From Cinnamomum chago (taxonomy: Eukaryota; Streptophyta; Magnoliopsida; Laurales; Lauraceae): a DNA stretch of 64,000 nt. Shown here in pieces: positions 1 to 8,732 of the stretch. Position 1 is the first letter of the stretch. Each line of letters begins with the position of its first letter. The stretch is taken from contig CP142457.1 in assembly GCA_038049695.1 (NCBI GenBank), forward strand, positions 21,156,501 through 21,220,500, written 5' to 3'. A program made the translations under genes and the position numbers. The notes below the pieces were generated by a model. The model was not told where the DNA came from, made no database searches, and saw nothing but the letters and a program-made list of their open reading frames with translations.

Positions 1-1839
1 CATCACTTTGGAATCTCCTTCTGTAGCTAAGCAATTAGTTGCTTGTGGATTTGTGGTTTCTTATATTGTACATTAATCTCTATTTTTTATTCTGTATGAA
101 GGCTACAACTCAATTGATTTGAAACCCAAAATCTCAATCCATTGCTACTGGTTTGTGCGATTTCTTCACTTTCATTGCTTGAGAAAGGATTTTGTTTTTA
201 TTTCTATAAAATCGATCCAGAGAACATCCACAACACTTCCTTCAACCAGTTCCTTACAAGTAGGTACGTTTCTCTCTATCTCTGTCTCGATGTACTCCTC
301 AAGTTTTATTTATAACTCTGTTTCTTATTTGTATTATGCTTTATATAAGTCTTGGAATGCCTGATGGAAAGATGTTTGCTTAATTGCCTATAAGAAGTTT
401 GATGCATTCAATTATTTCTTCTGATTTTATATTGATGATTTTGTTTTTCTTTATAAAATAATTAAAGCATCATATTCTTGATTTCTTTATAATTTTGAAG
501 TTGTGGTCAAATAACTATTTTGAGTGAATGGTGTTTGGTTAAATGCCTGAAATAAATAAAAACTTTGTTAGTTGAAGTTTCATTAGTTCCATTGTTTTTC
601 TTCAATTTATTTATATTTTTAATTAAAGTTATTTTTCCAATAAAATATAGAACTCAAATTGAGACTTAAACTTACCAAAATGACAAATCTTTAGGACTGA
701 TGAAGACAAAAAAGAAAAAAATACATATTTTTAACACTTGTAGAAAATTTCACCAGTAACTGTAGTCTCTATTATACTATAATGCTTATAATGCTAAGGG
801 GTCTGACCAATTAAAGGGAAGATATAAATTGCTTAACATATTGGAAATAAGACTGAAATTTATCTATTTCTGATAGTAACGTATGTCGTATGCCACTATG
901 TAGTTATTCAAAAACAATACAATTACATAATAACATGTTCGCAGATACTTTGTAAATTGGATAGTATTAATGGTCCTTCAAAATTGTGCTTTATTGTTTC
1001 TTAAAATGAGAAATGGAAATAGAGCTGCTCATATGACAGTTATTTGGATTATTATCTATCCAGTTACTGGTGTTGCACAGTGTGACCATGTTCCAAGCAT
1101 CCAACCATGACCTTTGTAGCTTTAGATTGCTCTTTGTTTTCATGATATATCTAGCATCAGACTTTTTATATTAATTGGTATGTGCAAGAACTCACCTCAT
1201 GACACCAACGAACATGTGATGTCCTTTGACCCTGTTTTGATCTAAGGAACTTTCTTGCTATACACTAAGTTCTCCTCTAACTCTATTTACATTTATTATA
1301 CAACTCTCATTGATTACACTCATTTCATATCAGGGGTACTCAACTCAATATTTTATCTTTTTCCTCAAGGGGCTTGTGATACTTATAATGCAATATTTGG
1401 ATTGGAGTTTAAACGGTGACCCTGGTCCCTATAACAAGATTATAAAACAATTGCTTCAATGGAAAGAGATAAAATGACTCTTCGTCTTTTATAAATTGAA
1501 ATAGTTTTCTCGGACAAGAGATGGTGAAATTTGTGAAAATATAGTCATTAATTGGATCACACCTATCATAGGCTCATGGATTCCATTCACTACATGTCAA
1601 CAAATAATAAGTGATGATTGTTTCTGAATTGATTTTGACATAATGCAATACTGACATGCTAATTATTGTGAGTTCTGATCTAATTGACCTAATTATCGAG
1701 CTGCAATATTTTAACTTTGAAGAAACTATGCTACAGCACTTGAACAATCTTGAATGCATAACTACCATGGTGATTTAAGCAATAACAAGTGATGGAATGG
1801 AATGCTTTCTTTTGGTCTTTTTCGTTAGGGGCTTAGGAC
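1..1839. other. AT-rich stretch with no recognisable gene
   Basis: No reading frame here exceeds about 80 codons, and none resembles a known family. Base composition is uniformly AT-rich, as in plant intergenic or intronic DNA. I see no LTR boundary, terminal inverted repeat or RNA gene. It could be the flank or a long intron of a host gene outside the window, but nothing in the sequence proves that. Confidence 0.6.
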
Positions 1840-2017
1840 ATCTTTTCATTGAAGTGGTCTTCACTTTTCTTGAGTTTCTATGAGATAATGGAGCTTGGAG
1901 GTTAGTTTGATCTATTGTGTGAATTTTTATTTTTATTTTAGGTTTTGAAATTTTTGGTGGTGCCTATCACATCATTTTTATTAAAGTGGTCTTCATTTTT
2001 CTTGAGTTTCTATGAGG
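1840..2017 (+). repeat. Pair of ~45-bp direct repeats
   Basis: A segment reading roughly 'aagtggtcttcacttttc' and continuing through 'ttgagtttctatgag' occurs at about 1840-1884 and again, with a few changes, at about 1973-2017. About 90 bp of unrelated AT-rich sequence separates the copies. The origin is unknown; it may be a small local duplication. Confidence 0.6.
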
Positions 2018-2271
2018 ACCGCCATCATCTTATTGATTCAGCATGGCAAAGACGGCAGCAGATTGATGGTGGACAAGAAGCATAGGAAGTTGAGAACTTA
2101 TATCAATCATGTCAGTTATTCAAGTCATGTCAGTTAAGCATGTTGTTATGCTTATATCTTCTTATCTAACATCTGAATCAAAAAGTGGTCAACATGACTT
2201 TTGTGCATCAGTGAGAGAGATTGATTTTTGGTTTTGGAATCAGGTCGATCTGACTTCAGGTTTTAAAGGTA

Positions 2272-2870
2272 TGAATTTTCTACTGGAGACAACTCTGCTT
2301 CACTCAGGTTGCTGTTTTTCTGTGACCAATCAGCTTCAAGGTGATTTTACACTACTTTCCATTCAATCTAGGTTAAATCTCAAAACATGAAAGTTGTAGA
2401 CCTCTGATAAATCTTTCATTTGGATCAAGAATCATGTTGTTTAGAGTTCAAAAGAGGAAATTATAAATTTTCTACTGGAGACAACTCTGCTTCACTCAAG
2501 TTGCTGTTTTTCTGTGACCAGTCAGCTTCAAGGTGATTTTACACTACCTTAAATTCAATCTGGGTTAAATCTCAAAACATAAAAGTTTTATCCCTCTAAT
2601 AAATCTTTCATTTGGATCAAGAATCATGTTGTTTCGAGTTCATAAGAGGAAGTTATGAATTTTCTACTGGAGACAACTCTGCTTCACTCAGGTTGCTGTT
2701 TTTCTGTGACCAGTCAGCTTCAAGGTGATTTTACACTACTTTCTATTCAATCTGGGTTAAATCTCAAAACATGAAAGTTGTAACCCTCTGATAAATTTTT
2801 CATTTGGATCAAGAATCATGTTGTTTCGAGTTCAGAAGAGGAAGTTATGAATTTTCTACTAGAGACAAAT
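2272..2870 (+). repeat. Tandem repeat, ~192-bp unit, three copies plus a partial
   Basis: The phrase 'gaattttctactggagac' recurs at 2273, 2465, 2656 and 2849, giving unit lengths of 191-193 bp. The copies are nearly identical through 'gctgtttttctgtgacc' and 'catttggatcaagaatcat'. The fourth copy breaks off after about 20 bp into a short region (2871-3054) that repeats 'gacaaattctgccatt'. No coding potential is shared across copies. The sequence could be a young satellite or an expanded piece of a retrotransposon; I do not recognise the parent. Confidence 0.8.
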
Positions 2871-3054
2871 TCTGCCATTGTAAGTAGACTACTGACAAAT
2901 TCTGCCATTCTACTGAAGTTATGAATTTTCATTTGAAAGTTATGTTTTTATACTGAAATCCATTTCCATGTTGATGCCATTGTAGTAGTCTACTTATATG
3001 TGGGATTGGAACCCATCATATTTGTGAGCTATAATTCAAAGAAAGACTATATTG

Positions 3055-3375
3055 GCGGCTAGCCCTTTTAGACCAGCGGCTAGCCGCTTTCAAATAACGG
3101 TCAGAAGATTCAAATCAGAATGTCTCACGGCTAGCTGCAGGAAAAGTTGGGGGCTAGCCGTGTGGCAACCGCAGGGGTGACCGCAAGATGGTTCTGAAAA
3201 AACTGGTCTCTGAAAATCAAACCGTAATCCCACGGTTAGCACTGCGGCTAGCCGTAGGTGCACTGGCGGCTAGCCCCCTTGCAAAGCTGACCGTGGGTCT
3301 GGCGGCTAGCCCCCTTGCAAAGGGCGGCTAGGTGACCATAAGGTCACCTGACCCTTTCTAGAAGGACTATTTATA
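3055..3375 (+). mobile_element. Palindrome-rich LTR-like fragment (possible Sirevirus-type U3)
   Basis: The block contains at least seven copies of GGCTAGCC or close variants. One is a perfect 14-bp palindrome, AGCGGCTAGCCGCT, at 3075-3088. There is also an AACGGTCAGAA motif that recurs in the array LTR at 23753. A TATA-like 'ctatttataaaa' follows at about 3367. The order (GC-rich palindromes, AACGGTCA motif, TATA) matches the array LTR although the palindrome core differs (GCTAGC here, GTCGAC there). I infer a fragment of a related LTR. No TG...CA boundary or primer site is visible, so this remains tentative. Confidence 0.4.
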
Positions 3376-3808
3376 AAAAAAAAATGTATATATATATATA
3401 ATATTAAATCGATTACAGAACAAACGATATAATACAATCCCAAAAAATCGATATAACAAAGCCCTTTATAACCGATATTATAAATAATTTTTATATCGGT
3501 TTCACTCTTTTTTATATCGGTTTTATAGTAATGTATGCTATAATTTTAGTTTCAAAACACATCAGTTCTTTGAAAACTGATATTATAAATATTTTATATC
3601 GGTTTTACAGTAATATGTGTTATAATTTCAGGTTTAAAAGACATCAGTTGTCCAAAAACCGATATCAAATAATACACATATTATATCGGTTATAGTTATT
3701 TATTATATCGGGGGTACTTATATCGGTTTGAAGTTTACTGAAAAACCGATATAATAGGTCTTTTATATCGATTTTTAGCCGATATAAAAACCCTTTTTTC
3801 TAGTAGTG
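3376..3808. mobile_element. One end of a CACTA (En/Spm) DNA transposon
   Basis: The segment ends at 3808 with the reverse complement of CACTACTAGAAAAAAGGG, a typical CACTA terminal inverted repeat. Inside it are about a dozen TATATCGG or CCGATATA motifs in both orientations, as expected for subterminal transposase-binding repeats. Two related blocks of about 80 bp (about 3511-3592 and 3596-3675) suggest internal duplication. The 3 bp after the terminus are ATA, a possible target duplication. I could not find the opposite CACTA end upstream, so this is a truncated or solo end. No transposase is present. Confidence 0.75.
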
Positions 3809-3818
3809 ATATTTTTCA

Positions 3819-4001
3819 CTAAACAAGGAAATGATCTATAGTCTCGTCATCCTCATGGCAAAAGGGTGCATAAAGGAGAGACGTCATTGCAGATTTGGTG
3901 CAGGTTTTGCCCAGTTGGCAATCTGTTTTGTAGGACCCTCCAAGTGAAAAAAAGAAGAAGGAAGTTTCGAGGGGAGTTTTATTGACTAGAGTTTTTTCCA
4001 T
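3819..4001 (-). pseudogene. Possible fragment of a LINE-type zinc-binding (zf-RVT-like) segment
   Basis: A 60-codon minus-strand frame ends in a stretch with a cysteine and a histidine followed by acidic residues and then 'TIDHFLV'. This resembles the zinc-binding tail after reverse transcriptase in plant LINEs, whose usual pattern is C-x2-C ... E(T/S)xxH(L/I)F. Only part of that pattern is present, the expected first cysteine pair is missing, and no reverse transcriptase lies beside it. It may be chance resemblance. Confidence 0.25.
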
Positions 4002-4393
4002 GGAAGACGGGATCCCACGCTAGGCTGATCAAGGGCCTTGAAAAAAGCCTTTGTTGCACTAGAACCGGTTGGCCCATCACCCCAACATCTAATGTCCAAT
4101 CCTCCAATCGACATTGAAACAATTTTCTCTATAATGACTTTGATGGACCTGGATTTTCCTTCCTTTCCTCTCCCATCCGTCCCCGAGGTCACCGAGAGGA
4201 TCCGAATGGAGGGAAGAAAGGAGGGAGAAAGGCGGGCATCTATATTTTTTGTACGGGTATGCCAGATTTTCAATTCTACTTGGAATTTAGAAATGGTGAT
4301 CTGGAGATCCACCTTCGCAAGTAGAAAGGAAATCAACCTTTTTTCTAACTTTCCATTGCACATATATTTAAGAAAAGAGACAGTTTTTAAAAT
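4002..4393. other. Unassigned spacer
   Basis: A 210-codon minus-strand frame (3986-4618) covers this region, but it has no motif I recognise, and its first half consists of the short repeats at 4394-4516. I treat it as open by chance or as debris. Nothing else is visible. Confidence 0.4.
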
Positions 4394-4516
4394 GTCGTGA
4401 GAGGCGATTTCATTTTGTTTGCTGTGAAAGGCGATTTTGTGTCGTAGGAGGCGATTTGTGTCGTAGAAGGCGATTTTGTGCCATAGAAGGCGATTTTGTG
4501 CCGTGAAAAGCGATTT
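4394..4516 (+). repeat. Mini-hairpin array, six ~20-bp units
   Basis: Six units of the form G(C/T)C-RTRGAA-GGC followed by GATTTTGT. The three bases on each side of a six-base loop are complementary, allowing G-U. The loop resembles that of the larger array at 12880-13455, but there the stem is swapped (GGC...GCC). The array lies just outside the Tat 3' LTR, so it probably belongs to another, related element fragment. Confidence 0.7.
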
Positions 4517-5001
4517 ACAAATCTCATCAATGAAGAAAGACAAGAAATGTGATTTTTTTTCTCTTAAAGAAAATACAAAGTACAACAAAAAAGTGAGAAA
4601 GAAAATCTGACTTCTCAAGAGATTGTGGGGACCAGTTCAGATCGACGGTCGCAAGTCATGTATGGACTTCGCCATCATCCTTCAGATGAGAACGCTTGAT
4701 GCTTTGATTCTTTGGCTTGGCTTGGACTGCAGTTTTTTAGAGGATAAGGACCAAGGGAAGGTCCTTTACCCAATAAAAAACGAAGAGACGGTCTGAAGAG
4801 ACGCGTCTTAGCCATGTTGAATAGGAGAAGAGAAGGCTTTTTCTTGGGGGGGAGTGCCCCCCAAGGGACTTCAATCACCTTTTGGTGTTTGTTGCAGTAG
4901 AGTTTCTTCAGAGTAGCAGGGCTTCTGGATGATCTTCTTGGCTAATTCTCTCTGATTTTTCTGGATGGATTTCTTGATCCGTTCTTCTTGGAATGATCTC
5001 C

Positions 5002-5009
5002 TATTTATA
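5002..5009 (-). promoter_or_regulatory. LTR TATA box (minus strand)
   Basis: On the minus strand the sequence is GCCTATAAATAGGAG, a strong plant TATA context. It would drive element transcription toward lower coordinates; the matching functional copy would be in the unseen 5' LTR. Confidence 0.65.
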
Positions 5010-5654
5010 GGCATTTGGTAGCCATTTAGGAGTGTTTATGAGCTTTGATGGCTTTAAAGCTCCATGATGGGAGGAGTTACAAGTTTTTATTTCTTGATTT
5101 TGTAACACCTTTTCCCTTGAATCTGATTGGTCGATGGAGAATGATGGGCTTTTAATCGCCTTTAATTTCCATGATGCAAGGAGTTTCATAGCTTTAATGC
5201 CATGATGGCTTTGACTTGTAACTCTCATTTCCTTGAATCTGAGTTAATGACCGCATTTAGTTGGGTCAATTAACAGCATTAAGTGGTCGCCGAGGATTTG
5301 AAAAGTCGCGGGCCGTGCCGCGTCTTTTGAAATTCTTCTTGCGATGATCGACGATGGATCTTCATGTTGATCGATGTCGGATGATCATGCAACTTCAGAC
5401 ATTAGTTGATACCAGCGGGCCGGTGACATCTGTCTTGTCGATTTCTCGATCGGTCGGACAGAAAGTGCACTTTCTTGGTCGGCCGGTTGGTGATCTTGGA
5501 GCGATCGATGACGATTTCATGCTCTTGACGGCGGATCCGAGATGTCGACGAAGATCAGCCGTTTCCGAGTGTCGAAAATCAGATTTTTCAGAAAATCACA
5601 GGGGCTAGAACTCCCGAAAAGCGAAAAGAATAAAAAAAAGGGCCTTCCGGCGGA

Positions 5655-5745
5655 AATCTGGCGACCATGGGGCAAGGTCGTCGGCGACCGTGGGCCATGG
5701 TCCCGGCGACCATGGGGGGATTTTCCCCTTTGGTCGCCGTTTCGT
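5655..5745. repeat. GC-rich GGCGACCATGG repeat cluster in the LTR U3
   Basis: Three direct near-copies of GGCGACCATGGG, plus an inverted copy (TTGGTCGCC), sit in a GC-rich island within AT-rich surroundings. Some overlap as imperfect palindromes such as GACCGTGGGCCATGGTC. It may be a regulatory cluster of the LTR promoter, comparable to the palindrome clusters at 3055 and 23683. Confidence 0.55.
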
Positions 5746-6566
5746 CAGCTGTTTTTCGAGTTTTTCGTTTCCTTTTTTCTCCTATATTTTTCTTGACATT
5801 TTTCCTCGTTTTTTGGCTTGATTCTCCTGAAGAAAACCTCACTAGAAGTCGTGCAAATCAGAGCACAAAGTTTCCTATTTTTTGGAAAAGTCGAAGACTT
5901 TGGAGCGCAGAGTTGCCGATTTTTGTCAAGAGTCGAAATTAGGTCAAACGATGTCGGAATGACCTGAAATTTGACGTGGAGCCTCCTGAGCAGTAAATAG
6001 GACCAACCATGGGCTTTGGTTTGAGTTTTGAAGCCATTTGGGGTCCCGTTACTGCTAAGCTTGATCTTGCTGCGAGGAAGATGTCGCGCTTTGATGTGCA
6101 GTCAACCGATGTCCGATTGACCTAAAATTTGATAGGGAGCCTATTGGAGTCATTTTGAGATGATCCATTAGCTCCAATTTGAATGTCATGGTCCCAGGGT
6201 GCTCCACCGCCGGTAGTCTTGATTTTCTTTCGGAGCGTCAAAGTCGGGTCAAACGTCGTCGGAATGACCTTTTGGAGGTATTTTGAGACCATCTGTGGGT
6301 TCTAATCAAAGTTTTGATGTCTTGAATGCCGCCGCCGCCAAGAGCACCTGTTTGGTTGCCGGAGGAGTGAAGTTAGGCCAAATGATGTTGGAATGACCCG
6401 AAACTTCATGTGAACTCCTCTTTTGGCTGTCTTGAAGGATCCATCAGTTTTCAAGTGATTCTGACAAGATCTAATGCTTGAAGTAGCAGTGCCCGTTTGT
6501 AGTAGGATACGACTTCATGTGACTTTTTGATGTTGAAGAGGCAAAGTGACATTTTTTGTGTCAACA

Positions 6567-6580
6567 AATGCCCCTCGAGG
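6567..6580 (-). other. Polypurine tract next to the 3' LTR
   Basis: On the minus strand, CCTCGAGGGGCATT directly precedes the LTR start TGTTGACAC. Position and purine run fit the plus-strand primer for reverse transcription, though C and T interruptions make it a weak tract. Confidence 0.55.
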
Positions 6581-6804
6581 TACAGCGACGAGTAGCTTTT
6601 GGAGTCGATGTGCCTCGAACAGAAACTTGAAGGAGAGCCTTTTGATTTGACCAAGAGTCTTTGAGCATTTTTTTTTTAATAGCCTTTTGAGTTTCCAAGG
6701 GGATTTTATAGTAGTGAAAGGGATCACGTACCATCTCAAGGCAAAGTTTTGAAAATGACATGAGGGAATTGGATTTTGGTTTTTTGGGTTTGGGGTTTCC
6801 CTTT

Positions 6805-7095
6805 TGACCTTGTGAACCTAAGGGTTGTATGTGGCGCATCAGGCGATCAAGAAGGATTTTTGGTTTTTGACCTTGTGACCTAACAAGCTGTATGTGGCAA
6901 GTTAGGGGATCGGGGTTTGATTTTTGGATTTTGACCTTGTGACCCAATAAGTTGTATGTGGCAAGTTGGGGGGTCAGATTTGGTTTTGACCTTGTGACCC
7001 AACAAGCTGTATGTGGCAAGTTGGGGGTCAGGATTTTTTGTTTTGGTTTTGGCCTTATGACCTAACAAGCTTTATGAGGCAAGTTAGGGGACCAG
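6805..7095 (+). repeat. Tandem array of ~60-bp units with covarying stems
   Basis: Five units begin TGACCTTGTGACC and contain a half-site, then roughly 'aagctgtatgtggcaa', then the complementary half-site. The pairs are CCTAAC/GTTAGG, CCCAAT/GTTGGG, CCCAAC/GTTGGG and CCTAAC/GTTAGG; the first unit is degenerate. The array lies between the LTR and the antisense gene, in the element's 3' untranslated region, where Tat elements commonly carry hypervariable tandem repeats. Confidence 0.8.
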
Positions 7096-7383
7096 GGTGT
7101 GGTTTTTTGTGGGTTGTCAATTTCAAGATTTTGGCTTAATTTGGTTCATGAGGTTGGATGGTTTGGTTTTTTGGAAACTCATGAGGCTTGGATTTTTTTT
7201 GTGTGGTTCAATCAACTCAAAAGAGGTATGGAACCATTTTGTATGCTCTTGGTAAGAGGAATCTTTTTTTGAAAGGAAGCCCTTTTTAGTGCCTAGGTGG
7301 TCAAACCTTACTGATGTGGGCTAGCCCATGGGACCTTAAGCTTTTAAAGATGGCTTAGATCTCACATGGTGTCATTTTATAAA

Positions 7384-7450
7384 GAATATCTAAAAATATC
7401 TCTTTTGGATAGAGAATATCTAAAAATATTCTTACTTGGATAGAATATCT
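7384..7450 (+). repeat. AGAATATCTAAAAATAT repeats upstream of the PMD gene promoter
   Basis: Two to three copies of AGAATATCTAAAAATAT in about 65 bp. The first includes AAAATATCT (7393-7401), an exact match to the circadian evening element. The second forms GAATAT-CTAAAA-ATATTC. They lie about 200 bp upstream of the TATA box at 7599. A regulatory role is inference only. Confidence 0.45.
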
Positions 7451-7598
7451 AAAGTTTCCTTTCTTTTCAGAAAGATTTTCTCATAGTATCTCTCTTTGGG
7501 AGAGAATATTTCTCATTCCCTTTTTTGGGAAGGTTGCTAATTTTTAGCACTTACCTCCTTTCTTTTCTCCTTGTTTCCTCTTTTGATTTGCTTTCTTC

Positions 7599-7606
7599 TA
7601 TAAAAG
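7599..7606 (+). promoter_or_regulatory. TATA box of the antisense PMD gene
   Basis: TATAAAAG lies 133 bp upstream of the ATG that begins the first PMD exon, leaving a 5' leader of roughly 100 bp. A TGGGCTAGCCCA palindrome at about 7317-7328 contains two site II (TGGGCY) motifs in opposite orientation. This indicates a promoter inside the retrotransposon that faces against the LTR promoter. Confidence 0.55.
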
Positions 7607-7741
7607 CAAGAGGAGATTGGATCTTTGCTTCAATGCTTTCTTTTTTTGTAAGAGTTTCCAAGAGTGCTCCAAGATCAAGAATTCTTCTTCTTCTTCAAAG
7701 ATCTTCAAGCTTTTCTTCTTCTTCTCCATCAATGGCTTCAA

Positions 7742-8732
7742 GTAAGTTTTTTTTTCTCACAAGAAATTTTCTATTGTAGAAGTAGAATTCTTTCCTTTTC
7801 TTTTTTTTTATTTTCTTTTCTTTCTCCTTCTCTTTTTTTCTTCTTTTTTTTCTCACGTGTTTTCTTTTTCTTTTATTTTTTGCACGTGCTATTTTTTTTT
7901 TTTTTTTTTTGCTGACGTTTTTTTTTTCCTCTTTTCTTGGTTGTACGGACAGGTACGTACTGCCAGGTGGCAGTGGACCACGGCCTGCTGTCCAAAAAAT
8001 GAAAAAAAAAAATTTACACTTCGCTCCTTTTCTTTTCTTTTTTGCTTCTCTTTTTTTTTTTTTTTTTTTTTGCTCACCAAGATAATGACGTTTATGCACA
8101 ATGATAATGAGGTTTATGCATTCCAGAATGTTCATGCATATTTCTTTCTTTCTCTTTTTTTTTTATGCATCAAGATAAAAGGCTAGAATCTCTAGGTCAA
8201 GTCAACATGAATTTTGACTTTGACAAAGTTTGATTGGTTTTGACCAAGTTGGGTTGGAATTGATCAAACTTTGGTTAAAGTTTTCCTAGCATAATGCATG
8301 ATGATTTTTTTATGCATGCTTTTTGGTAAATTGATTGGGAGCATGATGATGCATACCTAGAAATCTTTTGCAAGTTTTGGGATTTGGAGCTCGCAGCGAT
8401 GTTGAGCCCTTTCTTAATGTTGCTGGATTTTGAGGAGATTTACAAGTTTTGGGGTTTGGAGCACGCAACAATGTTGAGCCCTTCTTCAAGCTTGTGGAGA
8501 TTTGATAAGACTGGTTTGATCTCGCAGCAATGTTTAAGTTCAAACCTTCTTTGAGGATGCTTCATTGCCCATGAGCTTGCAGCGATGTTGAGCTCATCTT
8601 CAAGCTTCCTATCTTTTTTGGGATGTTTCCCTTTTCTTCGAAATTGCCCTGGAATCATGCCAAAATTTCGCTAGAATTTTTTAGCAAAATTCTCACTTTG
8701 ATGATTAATTTTTTCTTTTTCATCCTTTGCAG
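7742..8732 (+). other. Long T-rich first intron of the PMD gene
   Basis: The donor is GTAAGTTTTT and the acceptor CATCCTTTGCAG; the intron is phase 1 and 991 bp long. The first half is almost pure pyrimidine with several runs of 15 or more T. Short frames here, for example Phe/Ser-rich ones at 7664-8186 and Lys-rich ones on the other strand, are composition artefacts. A cluster of TTGAC motifs (W-box core) lies at about 8200-8262, and a hairpin array at 8380-8620. Confidence 0.6.
8380..8620 (+). repeat. Four-copy stem-loop repeat within the intron
   Basis: Four degenerate units share the loop core GCAGCGATGTT (variants GCAACAATGTT, GCAGCAATGTT). The arms differ: the last unit has ATGAGCT/AGCTCAT (7 bp perfect), the third TTTGATCT/AGTTCAAA (7-8 pairs), the first GAGCTC/GAGCCC (one mismatch). 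The second is the weakest. Confidence 0.55.

Larger units (their letters stand above)
4624..6566 (-). repeat. 3' LTR of the Tat element
   Basis: The right edge (5' on the minus strand) reads TGTTGACAC directly after a purine-rich tract. The left edge at 4624 reads TGTGGGGACC on the plus strand, so the LTR ends in ...CCCACA. Length is 1943 bp. A minus-strand TATA box lies about 380 bp from the end, consistent with a long U3 and short R-U5. Within U3, at about 5940-6450, a degenerate phrase around 'ggaatgacctgaaatttga' recurs four times. The partner LTR is outside the window, so the left boundary rests on the TG/CA rule and the TATA position. Confidence 0.65.

Noticed and set aside
3986-4618. 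210-codon minus-strand frame
   Set aside because: No recognised domain; its first half is the short repeat array, so I do not call a gene.
7664-8186. Phe/Ser-rich and Lys-rich frames on both strands
   Set aside because: These are translations of long T-rich tracts inside the first PMD intron.
8196-8262. TTGAC cluster as W-boxes of a defence promoter
   Set aside because: It lies in an intron, the motif is short and common, and there is no nearby transcription start in support.
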